This document shows, piece by piece, positions 51,601 to 62,398 of a stretch of 64,000 nt of DNA (positions are counted from its first letter, which is position 1; each line of letters starts with the position of its first letter). The position numbers and the translations under genes are program-made. This stretch comes from Procambarus clarkii (taxonomy: Eukaryota; Arthropoda; Malacostraca; Decapoda; Cambaridae), in NCBI RefSeq assembly GCF_040958095.1, contig NC_091165.1, positions 24,365,166-24,429,165 on the forward strand, in the 5' to 3' direction. The notes beneath the pieces are model-generated. The model was not told the origin of the DNA. It searched no databases and saw only the letters and a program-made list of their open reading frames with translations.

Positions 51601-54600
51601 GTTTACACGCTCCATGGGATAATGTAAACATTCTTTGATGTATGATAAAGCAATGGCTTATCTACTACTGATGCATGACATTTACTAGTCTTAAGCATTG
51701 ACATTAAACTAAATTGAAAATTATTTGCTAAATACTGTATTGTATAAACCTATAACTGAGCTTAAAGATAGCTTCTTAAACTTAAACTTAGCATCTTCAT
51801 TCATAAATTTAAAAATGTTATGACCATTCAAGCCCCTTTTTATTTTAATTTTTTATTTAGCCTTTAAAGTAGTGAGGATATTTAACATTTGATGCACATG
51901 ATATTGAGATTTGTAGTAATTTAAACATCCAAAATTTAAGGGCATATGTAGAAAAATTGTGTACTGAACATTTCAGTACAGTGTATCTCTCTCTTTTATA
52001 TTACCGTCAGGATGGGAAGAGCATCATGGTAGAAGTTGCCAAGGGTGGAGCAAGTCAAGAACAGCTTCCCATGGTCCTCAAGGTTCCAAACTTTGCATAC
52101 GTAGAGATTTCCAACATCTGTCAGATTATGGATAACTACAACCTCCTTGGCTTTGGTGACATCCTCATCCCAGGTCTTCTGGTGTCATTTGTCCACTCAT
52201 TTGATCTCCAAGTTGGAACTCCCTGTCGTCTCTATTATCTTGTGAATGTAATAGGTACGTATTGACAATTTTGTACACTTATGTTCAATGTCATAATAGC
52301 AGGTGTGATGAATTTAATAGATTTTTTAAGTCTGCAGGCAATTTTTTCCAACATAAATGGGATTCCCAAAGGTCATTACTAGTAGTTTGTCATTTAACAA
52401 ATGGCTACCATGCATCATTCTCTGCCACTTTTTTTTGTCATGCATTAGACATTTATCTTTCCACAGTAATTTCTTAAGATTCACAGAACCTAAACAAAAA
52501 TGCCAGTCTATTACAAGGGTATTCAGAAATCTTCTGTGCCATTTCTCTGTAATAAAAAGTGGAAAGTGGAAAGCATAAAGTTGAAAGTTGTTGGTCAGTT
52601 AAAAGATCATTCAAAATAAAGCATTGGTCTTAATATTATTTATATAACAGTAAGCACCAATGTTTGGACTGAATTTTCTTTTTCAGATGCTATTTTCCTT
52701 TGCATCAGGAAATATTTACTGCTTCAGAAACTATTGAGCAGCATTTTGTGTACCTTATGTAATTTATAATAAAAAGTTTTTGTGTTGTTTACAATATGGG
52801 TCAGATAAAGCTATAAAATTTTGCTTTCCTAAAACCAGATCACTTGCAAATAAAAAAAGTAAATTGATATATAGAAGTAGAAGAAAAGTCGACAGATGCA
52901 ACAGTGCCCCCACGACCCCATGAGACTGTTTTTTATCCGTCTTGGGGTCAGGTTTTTGTTGTGTGGCAGCTGTCACACCCAGGCAGACAAGCATACAGCC
53001 GCTCTCTATGTAGTGCATTTTTGGGTGAAAATAAAAGACAAAAGTTAATATTTACAAGGCTTTTACATCAGTGATTACTATACTGTACTGTACTTGTGAT
53101 ATGATGTTAATATTGGATCTACGAGCTTAGTAGCATGTGCACTCATAGCATGCCAAGACTTTTCAAGGAAGCTTTTGAGGAGCATTTGATATCAAGAAGT
53201 AAGACTTACAATATTGTTAAATTTTTACTATTGTTTAAATAGAAGGTACTTTTATATAGGGGAACCACCTCTGGTGCAATTGTAGGGACCCATAGCCTCA
53301 TAGAAGAGAATAAAGATTATTCAGAGAAAACTCTCCATTTATCTCTAAAGATATGTACTTTTATTATATTGCTCATGTTTTTCTCTGGGCTGATGCCTCC
53401 CCTCCCATGAATGTAGGAAATGGGTTAATGAGAATGTATGTATCTACGTGTGCATTATTTGTTAGGAGCATCTGGGTCGAGACATTGTATGTAGAACTTA
53501 GTTTAGGGCCTCTATCTGTGCTCATGCTGCTGCCAAAAATTTAATGTTTCAAGTTAAATGTTTGTGCTTGTAAAAATTGTCCCAAGAACTTGTGATGCAC
53601 TTTGCTAGTCTTGTATCTCTCCGCATGCTGAAGGCCATGATTCATGTTGTTTCCAACACAATCAGTTTTGTTTATCTGAATCAATTACTTTGAGTAAAAG
53701 GGGAAAATTTTCTTGAAAGTCAGCACGATATGTACAAACTTAGGGTAGGGTAAGAGGTGTGTCAGATCTTGAGAGATGAGATTTTTGTTGTTGTAAAAAT
53801 TACATCAGAGAAGATCAGGAAATTTTTATTTAGAGTGACCTATAATGGTCACACTGTACCTTGAGTGTGTAATATGAATAGGAGTTTAAGACTAGTGATG
53901 GATTTTTATAGTGATGGAACAGCAATGTGCCCATGTATGTGTGTGAAATATGAAGTTAGTAGAGGGTTTCACTTACCAGGATGGAATAGGAAGAACAAAG
54001 ATGGCAAGAGAGAGTGAGGAAAGATAGGGAAGCTGACAAAATGTATAATATATAGATTATTGAGAAAAAATGAGTGGGCGGGGGAAAAGGGTGAAAAAGA
54101 TGGAGATAAAGAAGCAAAAAGGAGAGAGAGATGGAGGAAGTCAGATAATTAGGAAGGAAGAAAGGGAAGAAAAGTCTGGGACAAGGAAGCATCACTAGTT
54201 TTTGCCTGGGGGGGGGGGGGGGGAAGGGAGTAAGAGTAGGAATGCAACATTGCTGTGAGGGTTGTGGTTTATATGCTAGATACTCCCAGGTGCTTTGAGC
54301 TATGCATCCCTACAGTCTCCTTGTATGTGAGGTAAACAACAGCCTGGTTGCTCATCCCACTTACTACCAAACTACCATTGAGCCACAGCTAGCACATAAA
54401 TCTTTGACGGTTAGATGAAGGTTTTGCCTGGTTTCTCATCGGCCCAGCATGCCAGTGACACACTCTTAATGACTTAACCACGACACCATGCCTGCCATCC
54501 CTCATCCCTTCTTCCTTCACTGTCAAGCTTTTGTGTGTGTTTACTATTTGTGCCTGCAGAATCTAGCTTTTAGCTCTTGGACCCTGCCTTTCTAACCAAT

Positions 54601-56654
54601 CTATTTTTCCTCTATTATATCTACTACATAAATTTCTCTCCAACACACACGCACAAATCCCCAGGAAGCAGGCCATAGCAGCTATCTAACTCCTGGGTAC
54701 CTATTTACTGCTAGGTTAACAAGTGCTTCAGAGTGAAAGACACTGCCCATTTGTTTTTGCCTCAACCAGGAAAGCTGTGTGTGTGTGTTATTTTGTGTTG
54801 CATATATCAATGTATCTGGATTTTCACTACAGTATATATAAACATATTAAATATTACAGAATACTGTATTGCATTCTAAACAACTAGTTTCTAATATTTC
54901 TTAATACTCTTCATATAGCAGTCTTGCAGATTTGTCACTTGGGTATTGTCTAAAGGTAACAACTTACAGTACTGTATTTTCATAAGAGTAATGACAAATG
55001 TTTTTTCTTTTACAGGTTATGGAACAGGATTGGTGGTGACATTCATTGCGTTATGGTTGTTGAATGGGGCCCAGCCAGCTCTGCTGTATTTGGTACCATT
55101 TACACTCATTCCCACATACTTTGTTGCTGCCATTAGAGGCGAGGTTGTGGCCATGTGGCATGGAGACTCTGATAAGGTCAGATTACCTGAAATTTAAGGT
55201 TTTGCATGTTTTACTGTACTTATCTTGATTGCATTAGTGCTAGCCTAGTTTTGGTATCTGGTTGAAGCGAGTCGGATTATGGTTTAAGTACGTTTACAGT
55301 CGAGTTTTCTCTGTAGTTCAGGCAGGGGCCTTTTTCTTAAGTTTTAAAGATGGTGTCTTAACAGAATGAAGAATCATTGTGATTTGCTCCATATTAACAT
55401 TTTATTTGTCCAGGCATCATACTATTTTTTGTAAGAAAATTTCTCTGAAGAACCTCTGCTTGTACTGTAGCTATATAGCCTGCTCTTTTATTTTCTCAGG
55501 CAATGTCATGGCAATTCCTCAGGTAATTACTTTATTACTGGTAAATAATTAAGGAGTGTAGACTTGATTTATAGACTTTTGTAAAGGTCTGGTAGTGCCT
55601 ACCCTTATTTGTGGATGTGAGGTGCTAATGTGACATGAATATGAAAATTAAGAATTGGAGCAGTATAAGTAGACAGTCAGAGATGCTACTGCAAAAATGT
55701 CATAGACAGACGTACTGTAGTGTGTTACTAATGTAATACTGTACTGTATGTTACTAATGTTACTGTAGTGTAGATTTACTAATCTATTTACTAATCTAAC
55801 AATTAGTAAATTGTTAGATTGTGAAAGGTTTACTGATATGGTTTGGCAATATTGAAGGAGAAGCAGTAGAGAGTAAGGTTCAAGGAATCTGTTGAAAAGG
55901 GAATGTTTGACATTTTTAAATGACAACTTAGGGAATAACATTTCACACCTCATTGTATGAAGCATTAGGGGTACTTATGTAGATGTTTCGCTGAAGTTTG
56001 ATGATGCTGGGTGAGCCAGTGTGGATGCATGGGAGTCACTGCAGGTGTACAGTGAGTAAGCATGGGAGTACAGGGGACTAGAGGTAGGAGTACGAGAGAT
56101 CAAGGATGAGTGTAAGAGTGTGTGTGTGTGTGCGCATTTTGGTTTCTAGTGATTGAGTGGAAGTGCGTATTTGCTGTGTGCATTGTGTATATTTGCATTT
56201 GTCTTTATCTTTGCATGTTAGTTATGCATACCTTCACCTATCTATGTGTATTAATTAACCATAGAAGATTTCTTATTTTGGGGGGACTACTATAGATGTT
56301 AGAAGCCATTTTTTTTATATTGAAATGGCTTTCAAGAAAAGTTTACTTTATCTAATATGATTACTAAAATATTCTCCAAATATTCTTTGGGTGGATATAA
56401 ATAGTAACTGCTTCATATGGGGCCAATTGGCCTTCTGTAGTTTCCTTTATTGTTATGCTCTTATGTTTGTATTAATATCACTGCATCTTCAGTATGTACT
56501 AATTATACCCATCTAATTCATAGATAGGTATAATTATCCATCTAAGGCTTACAATAATAATACGTAATATCCTTGGATTTTCTAATGTAAACTCTTCTAT
56601 CTTGGTTACCATCAGGTTGAGATCCAGGTTATTGAGGGGAAGTTCTCACCCAAG
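36020..56654 (+). CDS. SPPL2: Signal peptide peptidase-like 2 (SPPL2A/B type), 3' end unresolved
   Basis: Intramembrane aspartyl protease of the GxGD class, which cleaves type II membrane protein stubs in endosomes, lysosomes or at the cell surface. Exons: 36020-36091, 37340-37468, 39544-39684, 40211-40330, 42295-42434, 45725-45897, 48752-48848, 49860-50015, 51268-51382, 52011-52254, 55016-55176, and probably 56616-56654. Phases agree throughout; exons 1-11 give 516 codons (human SPPL2A is 520 aa). A signal peptide fills exon 1 (MTRRLLLASVASLL...). The lumenal PA-like region spans about 25-170, with N-X-S/T sites at N40, N103, N134, N139 and N147. TM1 is about 174-194, followed by an acidic cytosolic loop (201-235). 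Catalytic YD is at 368-369, GFGD at 428-431 and QPALLYLVP at 482-490. Read-through of the exon 11 donor would end ...DKVRLPEI at 55197, a possible alternative terminus. The A/B paralogue is not resolved. Confidence 0.93.
36580..36735 (+). repeat. AAT-tract repeat ending in AAGCGTTTCGGG
   Basis: (AAT)n, then TCAATGTTTATTCAGGTAAA, TAGAGCTAGTATATACAATG, CTAAAGCCACTATTACGCAA and AGCGTTTCGGG. Related copies: 32975-33125 (diverged) and the terminal part at 35390-35425. Confidence 0.7.
38000..39260 (+). pseudogene. LINE remnant: endonuclease and RT C-terminal pieces
   Basis: In SPPL2 intron 2. The frame at 38268-38492 reads LGNMNVGIGNECRVVVGNGG then VPSVNSHRN, matching the GDMNARVG...YGVPGVNENG block of APE-type endonucleases with the key Asp changed to Asn. 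Further on, pieces like the RT C-terminal region (EVAGINHTS, EGVEWINAV) occur, without the RT core. An internally deleted copy, same strand as the gene. Confidence 0.6.
42960..44900. other. SPPL2 intron 5 material, unclassified
   Basis: Better-than-average complexity at 43080-43930 suggests an old repeat, possibly an antisense element, but no motif is readable in any frame. A short LINE piece is at 44520-44610. Confidence 0.4.
44909..44969. repeat. 15-bp tandem repeat (CTGGTGCTCCAGCCC)
   Basis: Four near-perfect copies in SPPL2 intron 5; each unit contains the hairpin-prone CTGGTGCTCCAG. Confidence 0.95.
45225..45462 (-). mobile_element. tRNA-derived SINE, family A, with intact A and B boxes
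   Basis: In SPPL2 intron 5. The minus strand reads TAGCTGAGTGG (A box) then GGTTCGATCCC (B box), followed by the family body. The distal tail is lost. Confidence 0.85.
45930..48230 (-). pseudogene. Antisense LINE with RT remnant in SPPL2 intron 6
   Basis: The reverse complement reads NKAVGPDGVSL, LSGPEKGF (degraded DLKKAFDKVP), RVKGRPLIWMKTFLTGRKMR, and VQQGSVPDQEMF (degraded QQGSVLGP). Frames are broken and out of order with stops. The plus-strand text from 45935 (...CAGGATGGGAGCTACGCTC) is the familiar antisense 3' end of this family. It almost fills the 2.85-kb intron. Confidence 0.7.
48235..48375 (-). mobile_element. SINE, family D, in SPPL2 intron 6
   Basis: AAGAAATCACACTAACATGA tail plus CGACCAGTGATCAGGGTACT and a degraded tRNA head ending near 48370. 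A second tail fragment lies at 48515-48580. Confidence 0.6.
50390..50900 (+). pseudogene. LINE RT C-terminal remnant
   Basis: In SPPL2 intron 8. Reads SETWIRERAELREQAVEM, then after stops CNTLRWYGHINRMHENHLMR and RLFKGEIKKAS, the (L)RWYGH...RM block found at the C terminus of many arthropod LINEs. Probably the same family as the 38-39-kb remnant. Confidence 0.7.
54658..54770 (-). mobile_element. Partial SINE, family A
   Basis: Body fragment CCCCAGGAAGCAGGCCATAG ... TATTTACTGCTAGGTTAACA in SPPL2 intron 10; both ends missing. Confidence 0.7.
55016..55197 (+). other. SPPL2 exon 11 with alternative in-frame stop
   Basis: Exon 11 encodes the ninth-TM PALLYL segment. Its donor (AAG|GTCAGA) is only fair. 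If unspliced, six more codons (VRLPEI) precede TAA at 55195-55197, giving a 522-aa protein close to human SPPL2A length. I see no AATAAA close downstream, which counts against this as the main end. Confidence 0.4.
56616..56654 (+). other. Likely 39-nt SPPL2 exon 12
   Basis: A pyrimidine-containing acceptor (ACCATCAG) and a good donor (AAG|GTAGGT) bracket 13 codons in phase 0, matching the end of exon 11. The peptide VEIQVIEGKFSPK would extend the cytosolic tail. This tail varies between species, so homology cannot confirm it. Confidence 0.5.
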
Positions 56655-58019
56655 GTAGGTAGGTTATTACCACTGAAATGCCTGTTGGTTTTGTTGATGC
56701 CTTTGTAAGTGATGTTGCAATGTAGCGCAATCTATAACGTTCTCTCCGTACTGAGGATTGATTGTGGTTATAGCAATTAAAGGCCTCGGGTTGTTCACGA
56801 ACAATACTGTACAGTATTTAAAAATTACAGTATGGTATGGTTGTCGTACTCTCTCGACTGACATTTGTGTAGTTTGCTCATTTAAATGTGGATATGTCTG
56901 CTTAATTTGGCTCATTTGCTATTTGTGTGGGAATAGATTGATGTTGCATCTTGATGTTCGTGAGGATTATGCTACATACAGGTAATTAGTTTTGTTCATG
57001 TATTCATTACAGAATACATGTGCTTAAGTATCCTGGGCCCTTGTATTGGGAAAATACATAAATCCAATATCTTCGTTGCTTATTGTTCAAGTTCCATATA
57101 GTGAGGCCTATTTTAGCTGCTTCTTGTTCTGATACTTAATGCATAGCTCTGAAAACTTAATTTGGTTTAGTGTTTTATTTTGAAATATTTTGATCAACAA
57201 TTATTGTTTGATGGCAATCAAAATTTGTGCTATGCACAATTTATAGCCTGCAGAATGTCAGAAAATATGGATCATGTCTCTGCAGTTTAAAAATAAACTT
57301 CGGTAATGGACACCCAATCTGTCCAGATTGTACCGAAACATCGTCAATTCTTCATTTCCAGATTTGTGGCTTGTCTAATCTTCAGCCATGTTATTGTGAC
57401 TCCTCATCTGCAAGTAAACTTCTTTACTGTAATTTCTTCTCCTATAGTAAGCTTCCATTAGCCACTAGTATCCATCAGCCAACAAAATTTAACCAGTATC
57501 ATAAGCTCTATTATTTACAACTTACACGAATTGTTTCAAAGAGAAGTATGTCATTATTTTCTGTAAGAATAATTCATTTAGAAAATAAGTCATCTAGAAA
57601 ATGAACATGTGCTGCTGTTCAATTTTAAAAATGTGATCATCCAATTTTAAAACTGAAATGCAATTTTAGCAAAGAATGTCAGAAAATGAAAACCATGAAA
57701 AAGCTCATGGTAAAGCTTTGATGATGATTAAATGCAGTGATGCTTTTGAAATTCGTGCAACAGGAACAAGCGTTTAGTGAGTGATGATTTCTCTACTTTC
57801 CTCTTGTCTTCGTGGAGCACTTCTGTAGCCACAATAATACTGCTATTGCCCCTCACCTTTCTCTCCTCATATTTCTTGCTCTTCATTTCTTATCACTCTC
57901 CCTTCCTGTCATCCCCTTCTTTGTTTCCCTATCTTCCATTGTGTCTTATTTATTATCTTTTATATACTTGTTTCTCATCAATTCTTCTTCATCCCTCCTT
58001 GTATAGAAGTACTGTACCT

Positions 58020-58515
58020 GTTACTTCTGACTTCTCATTCTCCATTCTCCATTCTCATTTTCCTCTTCTTCTTACTCCTCTTCTTCCTTCCCCTCTCCAT
58101 TACTTCTCTTTATTCATCCTATTTCCTCCACATCTTCTTTCCTGTTCCTTCTCTTCTCCTCCTCCCTCTCTTCTCCTCCTCCCTCTCTTCTCCTCGTCCC
58201 TCTCTTCCCCTCCCCCTCCCTCTCTCCTCCCCATCCTCTTCCTCCCTCTCTCCCCATCCTCCCCCTCCCTCTCTCCTCCCCATCCTCCTCCTCCCCCTCC
58301 CTCTCTCCTCCCCATCCTCCTCCTCCCCCTCCCTCTCTCCTCCCCATCCTCCTCCTCCCCATCCTCCTCCTCCCCCTCCCTCTCTCCTCCCCATCCTCCT
58401 CCTCCTCCCCTCCCTCTCTCCTCCCCATCCTCCTCCTCCCCCTCCCTCCCCCTCTCTCCTCTCCATCCTCCTCTTCCCTCTCCTCTCTTCTCTCTCCTCT
58501 CTTCTCTCACTTCTT
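58020..58515. repeat. Polypyrimidine (CTCCTCCCC)n tract
   Basis: About 500 bp, nearly all C and T on the plus strand, with locally repeated CCCTCTCTCCTCCCCATCCT units. Mirror-rich, so H-DNA is possible. Source of a 470-aa and several antisense false frames. Confidence 0.95.
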
Positions 58516-58525
58516 CACTCATGAC

Positions 58526-58640
58526 CCAACAGCTGTGCCACATGAGGCAACTGACGTTCCCCTCTCAGAACCCCACCTCCCCATGCCACCCCATGTTCCT
58601 ACCCCCCACCCCCCTCGAATCCCCCTGTCTCAGCTGCCCA
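58526..58640 (+). other. Candidate Pro-rich SPPL2 tail exon inside CT-rich DNA
   Basis: A non-repetitive stretch follows a near-perfect polypyrimidine tract and the acceptor CCCAACAG. One frame reads VPHEATDVPLSEPHLPM, a plausible cytosolic tail. That frame needs phase 1 from the upstream exon, whereas exons 11 and 12 end in phase 0, so an intermediate exon or another acceptor would be required. No clear donor seen. Confidence 0.2.
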
Positions 58641-58784
58641 ACTTGCCCCTCCTCCCTCTCAATTTTCATCTTCTGTCTTTATCTCCTTCCTACTTCACTA
58701 ATGGGTTTCCCTATCTCTTCTTTACTTTCTTTCTTTCCTGTTTCCTTTCTCTTGTATCCCTTCCTTCTATTCCAGCTTCCTCTC

Positions 58785-59030
58785 ACAGCCTCCTCTTTCT
58801 CCCCACTCTACCTCATTCTTCTCCCCACTCTACCTCACTCCTCTCCCCACTCTCCCTCATTCTTCTCTCCACTCTCCCTCATTATTCTCCCCACTCTTCC
58901 TCATTCTTCTCTCCACTCTCCCTCATTATTCTCCCCACTCTCCCTCATTCTTCTCCCCACTCTCCCTTCTTCTCACTCTCCCTTCTTCTTCTTCTCACTC
59001 TCCCTTCTTCTTCTCCCCCACACTCCTGAC
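58785..59030. repeat. 21-bp class minisatellite (CTCATTCTTCTCCCCACTCT)
   Basis: About ten imperfect units alternating CTCCCTCATTCTTCTCC and CTCCCTCATTATTCTCC. Confidence 0.9.
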
Positions 59031-59139
59031 ATCCTTCTATCCACTCATCTCGCATCCTTCTTCAGAGGAGCTGCCTCGTGTGGGGCCAATAGGCTTTCTG
59101 CAGTTATATTTGTTCTTATGTTCCTTGTGTCAATATCCC

Positions 59140-59455
59140 TCCTCCTCTTTCATGTCAATAACCCTCCACCCCCTCCTCCATGTCAATAACCCCCCTCCTC
59201 CATGTCAATATCCCCCCTCCTCCATGTCAATAACCCCCCCTCCTCCATGTCAATAACCTTCCTCCTCCTTCATGTCAGTAACGCTCTGCCACCATGTCAA
59301 TAATCCCCCTCCTCCATGTCAATAACCCTCCTCCTCCTCCATGTCAATAACTCTCTTCCTCCTTCATGTCAGTAACCCTCCTCCTCCATATCAGTAACGC
59401 TCTGCCTCCATGTCAATACCCCCCCCCCCCCCTCCTCCATGTCAATAACCCATCT
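59140..59455. repeat. About 22-bp minisatellite (CCTCCTCCATGTCAATAAC)
   Basis: About 13 units of CTCCATGTCAATAACCCCC with length changes in the C/CTC part. Confidence 0.95.
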
Positions 59456-59939
59456 TTCAAGACACAATTGAAGCGGGCATGAACTGCTGGGTGAGAATGA
59501 CTTAAAGCAGGCAGAAGAGGAGAGAAAAGGACTAGAGAGTGCAGGATAGAAGGATGGGTGTGTGAACAGGATGAGTGTGCCTGGCCAGCACCATCATGAT
59601 ACATATGTTAAAGAGCTCAACACACATTCTCTCCACTTGGGGGCTTCATTGGCTGGGGGAGGGAATGGGTGTTGGGCAGGGAGGGGAGGTTGCTGGGAAG
59701 GAAGGGAAGATGAGGAGGGGGTTGTGAGGGATGGGGAAGGGGTTGGAGGGGTGTGGGAATGGGAGGGAAGAGGAAGGGTGTTGGGAGGGGAAGGGATGTC
59801 TGTCCTGAGCTCAGCTGGCTGGTCGTCTCATGAGTCACTGGCTGCAAGATCTTGATATAACAGTAGTTGTGTTAACTAATGCCAGCAATATATGTACAAT
59901 ATATATTCCAGGAACAAACAAATCAAAAACACAACCGGA

Positions 59940-60196
59940 TTGGGGATCCGGTCGGCCAAGCGGACAGCACGCTGGACTTGTGATCCTGTGGTCCTGGGTT
60001 CGATCCCGGGCGCTGGTGAGAAACAATGGGCAGAGTTTTTCACCCTATGCCCCTGTTACCTAGCAGTAAAATAGGTACCTGGGTGTTAGTCAGCTGTCAC
60101 GGGCTGCTTCCTGAGGGTGGAGGCCTGGTCGAGGACCGGGCCGCGGGGACACTAAAGTCCCGAAATCATCTCAAGATAACCTCAAGATAACAACAA
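59940..60196 (+). mobile_element. Full-length tRNA-derived SINE, family A
   Basis: tRNA-like head with A-box-like TCGGCCAAGCGG and B box GGTTCGATCCC, then body and the tail ATCTCAAGATAACCTCAAGA. The head does not fold into a paired acceptor stem, so it is a SINE, not a tRNA gene. Confidence 0.9.
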
Positions 60197-60289
60197 TAAA
60201 ATTCCCAAATGCCAAACAAAATAATTCAAGTACAGCATTTTTATATACATATTCAAGTATTCACTACTATGGGGGAATTCACTCAGGTG

Positions 60290-61560
60290 GTGGGCAAGGG
60301 TTGGTGGGCGGGTGGTGGAGGCGGTGGGCAGAGGTGGGCGGGCGGGGGAGGCCGCTGTTAATAGTCGGCGGATGGGTGAGGGTGGGCGGGGGAGGCCGCT
60401 GTTAATAGTCGGTGGATGGGTGAGGGTGGGCGGGGGAGGCCGCTGTTAATAGTCGGTGGATGGGTGAGGGTGGGCGGGGGAGGCCGCTGTTAATAGTCGG
60501 CGGATGGGTGAGGGTGGGCGGGGGAGGCCGCGGGCAATAGTAGGCGGATGGGTGAGGGTGGGCGGGGGAGGCCGCTGTTAATAGTCGGTGGATGGGTGAG
60601 GGTGGGCGGGGGAGGCCGCTGTTAATAGTCGGCGGATGGGTGAGGGTGGGCGGGGGAGGCCGCTGTTAATAGGCGGATGGGTGAGGGTGGGCGGGGGAGG
60701 CCGCTGTTAATAGTCGGTGGATGGGTGAGGGTGGGCGGGGGAGGCCGCTGTTAATAGTCGGCGGATGGGTGAGGGTGGGCGGGGGAGGCCGCTGTTAATA
60801 GTCGGCGGATGGGTGAGGGTGGGCGGGGGAGGCCGCGGGTAATAGTAGGCGGACGGGTGAGGGTGGGCGGGGGAGGCCGCGGGTAATAGTAGGCGGACGG
60901 GTGAGGGTGGGCGGGGGAGGCCGCGGGCAATAGTAGGCGGACGGGTGAGGGTGGGCGGGGGAGGCCGCGGGCAATAGTAGGCGGACGGGTGAGGGTGGGC
61001 GGGGGAGGCCGCGGGCAATAGTAGGCGGACGGGTGAGGGTGGGCGGGGGAGGCCGCGGGCAATAGTAGGCGGACGGGTGAGGGTGGGCGGGGGAGGCCGC
61101 GGGCAATAGTAGGCGGACGGGTGAGGGTGGGCGGGGGAGGCCGCGGGCAATAGTAGGCGGACGGGTGAGGGTGGGCGGGGGAGGCCGCGGGCAATAGTAG
61201 GCGGACGGGTGAGGGCGGGCGGGGGAGGCCGCGGGCAATAGTAGGCGGACGGGTGAGGGTGGGCGGGGGAGGCCGCGGGCAATAGTAGGCGGACGGGTGA
61301 GGGCGGGCGAGGGAGGCCGCGGGTAATAGTAGGCGGACGGGTGAGGGTGGGCGGGGGAGGCCGCGGGCAATAGTAGGCGGACGGGTGAGGGTGGGCGGGG
61401 GAGGCCGCGGGCAATAGTAGGCGGACGGGTGAGGGTGGGCGGGGGAGGCCGCGGGCAATAGTAGGCGGACGGGTGAGGGTGGGCGGGGGAGGCAGCGGGT
61501 AATAGTAGGCGGACGGGTGAGGGTGGGCGGGGGAGGCCGCGGGTAATAGTCGGCAGGTTG
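60290..61560. repeat. 44-bp G-rich minisatellite, about 27 copies
   Basis: Unit contains GGGTGAGGGTGGGCGGGGG, a quadruplex motif, plus GGCCGCGGGCAATAGTAGGC. Two variant classes: left copies carry CTGTTAATAGTCGG, right copies carry CGGGCAATAGTAGG, with one right-type unit near 60530 inside the left block. The longest minus frames (315, 303, 235 aa) exist because every frame lacks stops. Confidence 0.97.
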
Positions 61561-61619
61561 GAAAGGCTGCGAATAATAGTCGGCGGGCGGGCGGGGGCGG
61601 TGGCTGAAGGTGGCAGCGG

Positions 61620-62249
61620 GTGGGACGAGGGCGACAGTGCTGTAGTGTTGTCACCCACTGTGCCTGTGTCCCCCACCCGGAGTGGTAGACTCATCATCTC
61701 TACCACTGATGCCTCTTGCTTGAATTCATCCCCGTCGTTAACTTTCCTCTACTTATTGTCATCCTCATTCTCAATCTAGCTTTTAATTTCAGGCCCTCTC
61801 CCCATTTAAATTTGCTCATCTTCCTGTCGACCCTTCACTCTTAAAAAAGAAAAAGAGAAAAAAACTGTAGCTTCTGTCAACTGGAGCAAGCGGAGAGTCC
61901 TAGGCCTGTAAATAGTTTCACATTTAAGAGGTCCTCATTCACATTCCTACGATCCTCCCGAATTGGCAGCCTCATTTTACACACGTCTTACATAGCCTTC
62001 CCGGTTTGGTGCCTTCTTTTGATAATTACTTCAATACTTTACACACGTCTGTCTAAAGTCGTCCTTGTGCTTGTTTCTGTCCATCTGTTAATGTTTACAT
62101 TCCGAAATCTATGTGATAAGTTTTCTATTTATTTAGATGTAAGTTTTACTAATGCATACATTACTCATTTGGCATTATATTGATTTATATTTTAGTCATC
62201 GTTTAGATTTGTTACGTTTTATTCTGTATTGATCTAAAAACAAAATAAA
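61620..62249 (+). other. Candidate terminal exon and 3' UTR (possibly of SPPL2)
   Basis: Just right of the 44-bp array, non-repetitive sequence has one open frame (GWDEGDSAVVLSPTVPVSP..., stop TAG at 61777-61779). It is followed by AT-rich sequence with AATAAA at 62244-62249 in an A-rich run. This resembles a Ser/Pro-rich cytosolic tail plus 3' UTR on the SPPL2 strand. The acceptor is unclear: AG sites at 61616-61640 lack a pyrimidine tract. Linkage to SPPL2 is inference. Confidence 0.25.
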
Positions 62250-62362
62250 AAAAATTCTTATATGTAATTTTGCTTATTTAGGATTTACTTTATATTAACA
62301 AAAATAAAAATTGGCTATAAATTAATTATATTTAAATTTGTGCTTAGTTTATCAGGATGAAC

Positions 62363-62398
62363 AAAATGCGGCCAACATTGTGTTGTTGGCCGCATTTT
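62363..62398. repeat. Hairpin with 15-bp perfect arms
   Basis: AAAATGCGGCCAACA and TGTTGGCCGCATTTT around TTGTGT, about 115 bp after a candidate poly(A) signal. Confidence 0.9.

Noticed and set aside
57362-57604. Acceptor plus 80-codon open frame as SPPL2 last exon
   Set aside because: Phase 0 fits, but composition looks like random AT-rich sequence and no tail-like features are seen.
57764-57776. 13-nt microexon GAACAAGCGTTTA that would fix the phase to the 58526 candidate
   Set aside because: Phase fits, but it is too short and its acceptor too weak to support without transcripts.
57777-59189. 470-aa Ser/Pro/Leu frame and its antisense Glu/Gly/Arg frames
   Set aside because: Low-complexity polypyrimidine DNA; only the short 58526-58640 window could be an exon.
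59943-60020. tRNA gene
   Set aside because: A and B boxes are present but no acceptor stem forms, and the body continues into the SINE family A consensus.
60707-61706. Long Pro-rich frames (315, 303 and 235 aa) on the minus strand
   Set aside because: All three frames are open because the 44-bp unit lacks stops on that strand and 44 is not a multiple of 3; the translations are frame-shifted versions of one repeat.
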